A DNA stretch of 34,308 nucleotides, taken from Acidobacteriota bacterium. Its GTDB lineage: Bacteria > Actinomycetota > Thermoleophilia > Gaiellales > Gaiellaceae. The notes under the pieces were generated by a model that ran no database searches, was not told where the DNA came from, and was given only the letters and a program-made list of their open reading frames with translations. The translations under genes and the position numbers were made by a program. The stretch lies in contig JAGWRZ010000073.1 in NCBI GenBank assembly GCA_028876365.1, forward strand, positions 1-34,308. Direction: 5' to 3'. This document shows positions 24,498 through 34,308 of this stretch, in pieces (positions within the stretch are counted from its first letter, which is position 1; each line of letters opens with the position of its first letter).

Positions 24498-26104
24498 CCG
24501 CGCGCCATGAAACAGCGGTCGCACAGCGTCGCCCACGGCGCGGTGCGCGCCCCGCACGCGCGGCAGCGGCCGATCGTCGGGTCCGCGATCTCGGCGCGCA
24601 GCTCCTCCACCACCCGCGCCGAGGCCGCCTCCTCGAGCGCGGCCGCCTTCTCGATCGTCACCCCTGCGACGCCCGGATACTGCAGGGCGAACCAGCGGAG
24701 GATGGACGCCTCCCGCGCCGCCTGCTCCGCCTCCTCGAGCCCCGCCGCAGCAAGCCGCGCCGGATCGAGGAGCCAGCCGATCACCGTCTTCTGCGGGTTG
24801 TCGCCGGCAAGCGCGCACGCGAGAGCCCCCAGCAGCGCGAGCCCGTCCTCGTCGATCGGCGCCTGCATCAGCTTCCACACGTCGGCGAGCTCGAGCCGCC
24901 GGCGGGAGTGGTGCAGCGCCTCGCGAATCGCGTCGAGCCGACCGAGCAGCGGCTGGATCGACTCGACCTGGAGCCAGCCCTCCTCGCTCCAGTGGCGCAG
25001 CGCCGCCTGCCGCCACGCGTGCAGCGCCGGCTCGAGCTCGTCGACGCGCGCGACCTCGAGATCGGCGAGCTGCGGGCGCAGCCGTCCGGTTTCGACGACC
25101 CGGTAGCCGAGATGGCCCCCCGGGAGCTGCACGTGCGGCGTGAGCGCGTTGCGCACGAGATCCGGTTCGGGATCGGCCCACGGGAGGCCGGTGAGCACGC
25201 CCACGTGTCCGCGCTCGTGGAAGCCGAAGCGGCCGGCGCGGCCGGCGATCTGCGCGAGCTCCCACGGCTCGAGGTCGCGCCGCTCCTTCCCGTCGAACTT
25301 CTCCGTCTCTGCGAAGAGAAGCGTCTCGCACGGAAGGTTGACGCCGTGGCCGAGCACGTCGGTGGCGACGCACACCTCCGCGGAGCCCGCGAGGAAGCGA
25401 TCGATCTCCTCCCGGCGCGAGGCGAGAGGCATCGCCCCGTACAGCGCGGCGACGCGGCCCGGGCGCAGCTGATTGAGCTCGCCCGCGATGCCGATCACGG
25501 CGCGGCGGCTGAAGGCGACGACGACCGTGCCGGTCCGGAGGCCGGTGATCGCGCGCCGCCCGACCCAGTCGAGCGGCGCCTTCCGCTCGAAGAACTTGAT
25601 CTCGGCATGCGGAAACGCGTGCCGGACGAGCGGCAGCGCCTCGACGGCGCCGAGGAGGAGGATGTGGCGATACTCGCCGCCGAGCATGAGCCGCGTCCAG
25701 GCGGAACCGCGCTCGTCGTCCTCCGCCCACTGCACCTCGTCGAGCACGAGCGTCGCGCCGTGCATCGGGGCCATCTCGGCCGTGCAGCAGATGATCGGCG
25801 CGCCCTCGTTCACACGCTCCTCTCCGGTGACGAGGCCGATGCGATCCTCGCCGAGTTCGGCCGAGAGGCGACGATGCGCCTCCTGCGCGAGCATGCGAAG
25901 CGGCGCCGCATACACGCCGCGGCCGGTCTCGACGAGGAAGCGCAGCGCGTCGTGTGTCTTGCCCGAATTCGTCGGACCGAGGTGCGCGACGACCGACTCC
26001 GGGTCGGTCCTGCGGCGCGGGAGCCGGACGGTCAGCTCTGCGACGGGCTCACGCCGAGCGTATCGTTGGCTGGGCGACGGCCGTTTCTGACGCCGGGAGG
26101 CCAC
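24473..26104 (-). CDS. Suv3-like DExH-box RNA helicase with C-terminal zinc ribbon
   Basis: VVAHLGPTNSGKTHDAL, GVYAAPLRMLAQEAHRRL, LVLDEVQWAEDDERGSAWTRLMLGG, ATDVLGHGVNLP, QIAGRAGRFG, CRACGARTAPWATLCDRC. GTG start chosen at 26104. Confidence 0.8.
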   Translation of the reverse strand: MASRRQKRPSPSQRYARREPVAELTVRLPRRRTDPESVVAHLGPTNSGKTHDALRFLVETGRGVYAAPLRMLAQEAHRRLSAELGEDRIGLVTGEERVNEGAPIICCTAEMAPMHGATLVLDEVQWAEDDERGSAWTRLMLGGEYRHILLLGAVEALPLVRHAFPHAEIKFFERKAPLDWVGRRAITGLRTGTVVVAFSRRAVIGIAGELNQLRPGRVAALYGAMPLASRREEIDRFLAGSAEVCVATDVLGHGVNLPCETLLFAETEKFDGKERRDLEPWELAQIAGRAGRFGFHERGHVGVLTGLPWADPEPDLVRNALTPHVQLPGGHLGYRVVETGRLRPQLADLEVARVDELEPALHAWRQAALRHWSEEGWLQVESIQPLLGRLDAIREALHHSRRRLELADVWKLMQAPIDEDGLALLGALACALAGDNPQKTVIGWLLDPARLAAAGLEEAEQAAREASILRWFALQYPGVAGVTIEKAAALEEAASARVVEELRAEIADPTIGRCRACGARTAPWATLCDRCFMARGYRSRKRS

Positions 26105-26117
26105 GGCGCCACGATAG

Positions 26118-27248
26118 TCACGAGGCCGGTCGCGCCAGGGCGTGCAGAGCTGCGAGCAGCGCTTCGTCCTGCGGGGTCGCGGGATCGTCCACCGCGTGCA
26201 GCTCCGGGATGACGCCGACCCGCGAGATGCTCTCGCCGTCCGGCGTGTAGTAGCTCGCGACGGTGACGACGAGCGCGGCGCCGTTGGCGAGCGGGTCGAC
26301 GGCCTGGACGACACCCTTCCCGAAGGTGCGCTCGCCGACGACGAGCGCGCGCCCGCGCTCCTCGAGGGCGGCTGCGACGATCTCTGCGGCGCTCGCCGTG
26401 TAGCGGTCGACGAGAACGACGAGCGGCAGCTTCGTCACGTGCCCCCGCGTCGCATGGAACTCCTCGTGCACGAAGTGGGCACCGGAGAGCGAGACGACGG
26501 GCCCGCCGTCGAGAAAGACCGACGAAACCGCCACCGCCTCGCTCAGCAGCCCGCCGGGGTCCCCGCGCAAATCGAGCACAAGGCCCGCTGCGTGCCCGCG
26601 TGTGAGCGCCCTCACCTCGTGCCGAACGAGCTTCGCGACGCCGGTCCGGAAGTTCGTGAGACGGATGACGCCCCAGAGCCGGCCGCCGTAGCGGACGAGG
26701 CGCCCCCGCGCCGCCTGCGCGCTCACGAGGCCGCGCCGGACGTCGAGATGGACGACCGCTCCCAGGCGGCGCACGGCGAGCGAGATCCGGCCGCCGGGCG
26801 CATTCGCGACCCTGTCGAGCGCCGCCGCGGCGTCGAGCCCGACCACCGAGCGGCCGCCGATGTCGACGATCACGTCCCCCCTGCGCACGCCCGCGCGCGC
26901 AGCCGGCCCGTGCTCGACGCCGACGACGACGAGGCCGCGCTCGGTGGGCAGAACCTCGACGCCGATGCCGGAGTAATTCGCAGCCGTCTCGTGCTCGACC
27001 AGCCTGTAGCTCAACGGTGTGAGATACGCTGTGTACGGGTCGCGCAGCGCCGAGAGCATCGCGTGAACCGAGCCGAGCCTGAGGACGCCGGCCGGAAGCG
27101 AGCGGTAGTAGCGCGCAGCGAGCGCGGCGCGCACTTCGTCGACCGCAGTCGGCTTCGGGGCGCGGTCGTGGCGCGACACCACGTATCCGGCCGCGAGCGC
27201 GCTGGCGAGCACGACAACAGCAGCCGGCAGGATCAGCGTGCGCCGCAT
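26118..27248 (-). CDS. S41-family C-terminal processing peptidase with PDZ domain
   Basis: Signal/TM N-terminus; NYSGIGVEVLPTERGLVVVGV...GVRRGDVIVDIGG (PDZ); LVLDLRGDPGGLL, DRYTASAAEIVAAAL, GERTFGKGVVQ. Confidence 0.93.
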   Translation of the reverse strand: MRRTLILPAAVVVLASALAAGYVVSRHDRAPKPTAVDEVRAALAARYYRSLPAGVLRLGSVHAMLSALRDPYTAYLTPLSYRLVEHETAANYSGIGVEVLPTERGLVVVGVEHGPAARAGVRRGDVIVDIGGRSVVGLDAAAALDRVANAPGGRISLAVRRLGAVVHLDVRRGLVSAQAARGRLVRYGGRLWGVIRLTNFRTGVAKLVRHEVRALTRGHAAGLVLDLRGDPGGLLSEAVAVSSVFLDGGPVVSLSGAHFVHEEFHATRGHVTKLPLVVLVDRYTASAAEIVAAALEERGRALVVGERTFGKGVVQAVDPLANGAALVVTVASYYTPDGESISRVGVIPELHAVDDPATPQDEALLAALHALARPAS

Positions 27249-27292
27249 CGAGTCCGCGGGAGCATAGAACCCCCGAAGGCTCTTTGCCAGGG

Positions 27293-28201
27293 TCAGACCT
27301 GAAGGAAGCGGCGGAGCGTCAGCCCGGAGCCGGCAGCTCCGAGGAGGAGCCCGGCCGCCAGGAGCGCAAGCGAGTTCAGGGCGAACGGGAGAGCGTGGAC
27401 GTCGCTCGTGGAATGCAGGTGCCCGAGGATCGACGGCAGCGCCACCGACTTCCCGACGACGAGGAGGACGACCGCGAGGAGCGATCCGACGAAGCCCTGG
27501 AGCAGCCCCTCGAGCATGAAGGGGCCGCGGACGAACCAGTTGGTCGCCCCGACGAGCTTCATGACCTCGATCTCGCGCCGGCGGGCGAAGATCGAGAGCC
27601 GGATCGTGTTCGCGATGAGGAGAGTCGACGCGGTCACGAGCAGGACGATCGCGACGAGAAAGACGATCGAGATCACCTCGGCGACGGTGAGCACGCGCTG
27701 CGTGGTCTTGTCCCCCCACTTCACGTCGTTCACGCCGGGCCAGAGAGCCGCCAACGCCGGCCCCCCGTTCACCTGCCGCTGGATGTCGCGCCCGATCTTC
27801 GGCGCGTCGTTCGGGTTCTTCGGCTTCACGAGATACGAGTCGGGCAGCGGGTTGGTCGGGACGTTCGCGTACAGCGACGGCAGCTTCTTCGCCTGCGCCT
27901 TGAACGCGGCCTCCTTCGAGATGTACGTCACCGTCGCTACCCGCGGGTCCCTGCGCAGTTGTTGGCCGACCTGCGCCTCCTCGGCCTGCGTGGGCTGGTG
28001 CTGGCCCGTCGCGAAGTAGACGTGCACGACGAGCTCGCGCTTGACGTGGTTCGAGTACGACAGGACCCAGGTGCCGAGCGCGATGAAGAGGCCGAGCAGG
28101 AACATCGAGATGAGCACCGTGATCGTCGCGGCGAAGGTCGTCGAGACGTTCGCCGAGATCGAGGACCACGCTTCGGAGAAGATCAAGCGGACCTTGCTCA
28201 T
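27293..28201 (-). CDS. ftsX: Cell division protein FtsX
   Basis: Four TM segments, FtsX N-terminal topology, 4-bp overlap with ftsE. Confidence 0.93.
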   Translation of the reverse strand: MSKVRLIFSEAWSSISANVSTTFAATITVLISMFLLGLFIALGTWVLSYSNHVKRELVVHVYFATGQHQPTQAEEAQVGQQLRRDPRVATVTYISKEAAFKAQAKKLPSLYANVPTNPLPDSYLVKPKNPNDAPKIGRDIQRQVNGGPALAALWPGVNDVKWGDKTTQRVLTVAEVISIVFLVAIVLLVTASTLLIANTIRLSIFARRREIEVMKLVGATNWFVRGPFMLEGLLQGFVGSLLAVVLLVVGKSVALPSILGHLHSTSDVHALPFALNSLALLAAGLLLGAAGSGLTLRRFLQV

Positions 28202-28956
28202 TCCGAGGCGTAACCCCCGCGGCGCTCGTCGCGCGCGAGCTTCCCGTCCTCGAGCGCGATGACGCGCTTGCGCATCTTGTCGACCATCTCGCGGTCGTGC
28301 GTGACCATCAGGATCGTCGTGCCTGCTCGGTTGATGCGGTAGAGCAGCTGCATGATCCCGACCGACGTATCGGGGTCGAGGTTCCCGGTCGGCTCGTCGC
28401 AGACGAGGAGCGGCGGGTGATTGACGACGGCGCGCGCGATGGAGACCCGCTGCTGCTCTCCGCCGGAGAGCTCGTCCGGGAACGAGTTCATCTTGTGCGC
28501 GAGACCGACCATGTTCATCACCTCTGGGACCTTGCGCCGGATCGACGCGCGGTTCTCGCCCTGTACCTTCAGTGCATAGGCGACGTTGTCCGCAGCGGTG
28601 CGGCTCGGAAGAAGCTTGAAGTCCTGGAAGACGCAGCCGACGTTGCGGCGCAGCAGCGGCACCTTGTTGTGCTTGAGCCGCGTCAGGTCACGGCCGCCGA
28701 CCATGATGCGGCCGTTCGTCGGCTCGATCTCCTTCAGCAGGAGCTTGATGAGCGTGGATTTGCCCGACCCGGAGGCGCCGACGATGAAGACGAACTCGCC
28801 CTTCTCGATGACGAATGTCACACCCTTCAGCGCCGCGACATCGGGCTCGTACACCTTCGTCACGTCCTCGAACGTGATCATCGAGCCGACGCCGATCGGC
28901 GCCCGCTCCACCATTCCGACGCCCGCCGGCTGTTCTTCTATCTCGAGCTCCGTCAC
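28198..28956 (-). CDS. ftsE: Cell division ATP-binding protein FtsE (start may be ATG 28881)
   Basis: MITFEDVTKVYEPDVAALKGVTFVIEKGEFVFIVGASGSGKSTLIKLLL...LSGGEQQRVSIARAVVNHPPLLVCDEPTGNLDP. Confidence 0.95.
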   Translation of the reverse strand: MTELEIEEQPAGVGMVERAPIGVGSMITFEDVTKVYEPDVAALKGVTFVIEKGEFVFIVGASGSGKSTLIKLLLKEIEPTNGRIMVGGRDLTRLKHNKVPLLRRNVGCVFQDFKLLPSRTAADNVAYALKVQGENRASIRRKVPEVMNMVGLAHKMNSFPDELSGGEQQRVSIARAVVNHPPLLVCDEPTGNLDPDTSVGIMQLLYRINRAGTTILMVTHDREMVDKMRKRVIALEDGKLARDERRGGYASE

Positions 28957-29018
28957 GTCCTCAACCGGTCGCGTTGACCCCGCACCAGACGGCCGAGTCT
29001 AGCGAACTGTTCGGCGGG

Positions 29019-30117
29019 TCAGTTCCCGTTTCCTGCCGATTGCAGGAGATATGCGCGGATGAAGCCGTCGAGGTCGCCGTCGAGCACCCCCTGGGCGTTC
29101 CCGACCTCGAAGCCGGTGCGCGCGTCCTTCACCTGCTGGTAGGGGTGCAGAACGTAGCTGCGGATCGCGTTCCCGCCGAAACCCATGGACACGCCCCCGC
29201 GCTCGCGGGCGAGCTCGGCCTCCCGCTCCTCCTCCGCCTTCTCGGCGAGGCGCGACCGGAGGATCTTCATCGCCGTCTCCTTGTTCGCCGACTGGCTCCG
29301 CTCGTTCTGGACGGAGACGACGATGTTCGTCGGGAGGTGGGTGATGCGCACGGCGCTGTCGGTCTTGTTCACGTGCTGGCCGCCGGCGCCGGAGGAGCGG
29401 AACGTGTCGATGCGGATGTCGTCGTCGTCGATGTCGACGGCGCTCGCGTCCTCCAGCAACGGCGCGACGATGACCTGTGCGAAGCTCGTGTGACGACGGT
29501 GCGCGGAGTCGAACGGGCTGAGCCGGACGAGCCGGTGCTTTCCCCGTTCGGCCTTCAGGATCCCGTATGCGTTCTCGGCCTTGACGGTGAACGTCGCGGA
29601 CTTGATCCCGTACTCCTCCCCGGGGCTCGTCTCGAGGACGTCGGTCTGGAAGCCGCGGCGCTCGGCCCAGCGCAGGTACATGCGCAGGAGGATCTCCGCC
29701 CAGTCCTGCGCATCGGTGCCGCCGGCGTCGGCCTGGATCGTGACGACGGCGTCGCCGGCGTCATACTCGCCGGAGAAGAGCGCGTCCTCCTGAAGCTGCG
29801 CGAGCTCGAGTCGGGTCTCGTGGAGGACGGGGAGCAGCTCCTCCTCCGGGAACGTGCCGAGGCCCTCCTCGAGGAAGGCGACGTTCGACTGGAGGCGGTC
29901 GTAGCGCTCGAGCTTGCGCTGCGCGCGCGTGTGCTCGGCCGACAGCTTCGCGGCACGCTGCTGGTCGCTCCAGAAATCGGGTTTCGCGAGCTCCTCCTCG
30001 AGCGCACCGATGCGGGCCGTCAGCGTGGAGACGTCAAAGGTAACCACGGACCCAGTCCAGCTGGGCCCCGATCTCCTTCAACTGCTCTTCGAGCGAAAGC
30101 TCCCGTTCGTCCGCCAT
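29019..30117 (-). CDS. prfB: Peptide chain release factor 2, with programmed +1 frameshift
   Basis: RLSPFDSAHRRHTSFA and SGAGGQHVNKTDSAVRITH motifs. Upstream ATG frame MADERELSLEEQLKEIGAQLDWVRGYL ends at CTT TGA C (30039-30033) and continues +1 into DVSTLTARIGALEEEL. Confidence 0.95.
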
Positions 30118-30205
30118 AGCGGCCCGGATGGTACCGCGGTGTCACGACTCCCCGTAGGTGTCGTATCGGGGACTGTCCCCCGGCGTCTCTCGCACGGACG
30201 CGTCC

Positions 30206-32845
<2,640 letters not shown>

Positions 32846-32866
32846 CCGAGGACAGGGTACCGAGCC

Positions 32867-33385
32867 TCAGAGCGCCGAGGCCTGCACCTCCCAGAGGTCG
32901 CCGTCGAGCCGTTCCGCGCGCACGACATCGCCGAGGCCCTCCAGCTCCGGTACCGAGCCGAACGCCCGCTCGCCGTCGACGACGAGGCCGTCGCGCGTCA
33001 GCTCGATCGTGTTTCCCTCGGGCGCGCGGCGGATCGCCATCACCCGGATCCGCCGCGCCTGCACGGCCCATAAGTCGCCGTCCTGCCGCGCGGCGCGGGC
33101 GCGGTAGGGCGGCTGGATGTCCTGCTCGATCGCGTCCGCGAGCGGCTGGAGGGAGGAGTCCGGCCCTTCCTCGACGAGAAGCGATCCGTCGGGGAGAGCG
33201 ACGAAGCGCGCCGCATCGCCCTCGATGCCGGGCGCCTCGACCGTCTCGGTCGCGTCCCACTCGCGCACGCGCTGCATCCCGTGGATGCCCACCTCGCGCC
33301 ACGGCGCGCGTGGCTCCGGCTCGACGAGACCGCCTTCACGCGCGAGCCGCTCGTGCAGCGGCTCGTTTCTCCGGAACCAGCTCAA
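32867..33385 (-). CDS. Conserved hypothetical protein between secA and hpf
   Basis: Intact ORF with 4-bp overlap to the upstream hpf-like gene; repeated (Q/L)DGDLW(A/E)VQA motifs. Confidence 0.75.
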   Translation of the reverse strand: MSWFRRNEPLHERLAREGGLVEPEPRAPWREVGIHGMQRVREWDATETVEAPGIEGDAARFVALPDGSLLVEEGPDSSLQPLADAIEQDIQPPYRARAARQDGDLWAVQARRIRVMAIRRAPEGNTIELTRDGLVVDGERAFGSVPELEGLGDVVRAERLDGDLWEVQASAL

Positions 33386-33735
33386 AAGCCGGGTGCTTCG
33401 CCGTCCGCGTCGAGGGCGTGCTTGTCGATCTTGCGCTTCGTCGCCTTGCGCTTGCGCTCGTCCTTCACCTGGCGCAGGAGCTTCGCGCTCAGCTCGTCGA
33501 TCGACGCCTTCATGTCGCGGGTCGCCTCGCGTGCCCGCAGTGTGTGTCCCTTCAGGCGGACGGTCGCCTCCGCCACCTGGTTCTCGGCGATGGACGGGTT
33601 CTTCTCGACCGCGAGCTCGACCTCGACCGTCGCGAGCCTGCTCACCTGCTTTTCGAGCTTGCTCAGCTTTCGCTCGGCGTACCTCCTGATGGCGTCGCTC
33701 ACCTCGAGGTTCCTTCCCTTGACGGAAAGCTCCAT
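33382..33735 (-). CDS. Ribosome hibernation promoting factor (short HPF/RaiA family)
   Basis: MELSVKGRNLEVSDAIRRYAERKLSKLEKQVSRLATVEVELAVEKNPSIAENQVAEATVRLKGHTLRAREATRDMKASIDELSAKLLRQ. Confidence 0.92.
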   Translation of the reverse strand: MELSVKGRNLEVSDAIRRYAERKLSKLEKQVSRLATVEVELAVEKNPSIAENQVAEATVRLKGHTLRAREATRDMKASIDELSAKLLRQVKDERKRKATKRKIDKHALDADGEAPGF

Positions 33736-33744
33736 CTCGCCTCC

Positions 33745-34308
33745 TCAGGTCGCTCTGTTCAACCTTATCGTGCGCGCAAACGTCACCACGTCAACCCGCG
33801 GGGCACCGGCGGCGCGAAGCGCCGAAGCTGCGGCGGAGACCGTCGCTCCACTCGTGTAGACGTCGTCGACCAGCACCACTGAGTCTGACACCGGACGCGC
33901 CGCCGCAAACGCGCCCGCGACGTTTCGCCGCCGCTCCGGGAGCGACAGGCCGCGCTGGCGCTCGGAGCGGCCGACGCGGACGAGGACGGGCTCGCAGCGG
34001 ATGTCCCAGCGCCGGCCGAGGGCGCGCGCGAGCCGCTCCGCCGGGTGGTGTCCCCTCTCGCCGAGGCGCCGCGGGTCGGCCGGGACGAAGGCGACCAGCC
34101 GCACGTCGGGCCGCGGCAGGCACTCGGCGACGAGCGCCGCGGCGTCGTCGGCGAGGCGCCGGAGCCCACGCTCCTTCCAACCCAGGACGAGGCGCCGCAC
34201 CGACGCGTCGTAGGCGACCGCGGCGCGCGCCTGCTCGAAGCCGAGCCGCCGGCCCGAGCACTCGCGACAGCGGCGGACGGGCAGCGCGGCGGGCGCGCCG
34301 CACCGCGC
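33745..34308 (-). CDS. ComF-family amidophosphoribosyltransferase-like protein, N-terminus truncated by window end
   Basis: Open to the window edge: CGAPAALPVRRCRECSGRRLGFEQARAAVAYDASVRRLVLGWKERG...ERQRGLSLPERRRNVAGAF...SVVLVDDVYTSGATVSAAASAL. Confidence 0.9.
   Translation of the reverse strand, partial: ARCGAPAALPVRRCRECSGRRLGFEQARAAVAYDASVRRLVLGWKERGLRRLADDAAALVAECLPRPDVRLVAFVPADPRRLGERGHHPAERLARALGRRWDIRCEPVLVRVGRSERQRGLSLPERRRNVAGAFAAARPVSDSVVLVDDVYTSGATVSAAASALRAAGAPRVDVVTFARTIRLNRAT

Noticed and set aside
23190-25730. 846-aa minus-strand ORF across ssrA, smpB and the helicase gene
   Set aside because: Out-of-frame shadow ORF with low-complexity Arg-rich composition; real genes are in other frames.

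Overview
High-GC actinobacterial window, probably Thermoleophilia-like (inferred from gene content and codon use only). Left part (1-16 kb): msrA (truncated by the window edge), a secreted glycoside hydrolase, tRNA-Ile2(CAT), a YjbQ-family gene, a Puu-like operon (glutamine synthetase / class I amidotransferase / aldehyde dehydrogenase / SDR) divergent from an APC permease, a MarR-MFS divergon, and assorted metabolic and secreted genes. Right part (23-34 kb): a conserved housekeeping block of FKBP, smpB, PaaI-like thioesterase, Suv3-like helicase, S41 peptidase, ftsX, ftsE, prfB (with a programmed +1 frameshift), secA, a short HPF and comF (truncated by the window edge). The most interesting part is a compact ~5.8 kb integrative element (17013-22849) inserted in the 3' end of the tmRNA gene ssrA. 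It is bounded by a 29-bp direct repeat of the ssrA 3' end with one mismatch. It carries a probable HUH-type rolling-circle Rep, an excisionase-like HTH protein, a tyrosine recombinase, two small secreted proteins, and a two-gene cargo operon. The first cargo gene encodes a proteasome-fold (Ntn-hydrolase) protein with Thr1/Asp17/Lys spacing, and the second a 65-aa partner. The integrase ORF crosses the attachment repeat in the same phase as an otherwise orphan ORF at the other end. Excision would therefore give the integrase a different C-terminus and place its stop codon over the rep start, forming an xis-int-rep operon that exists only in the circle. All family calls are from reading the sequence; no database search was run.
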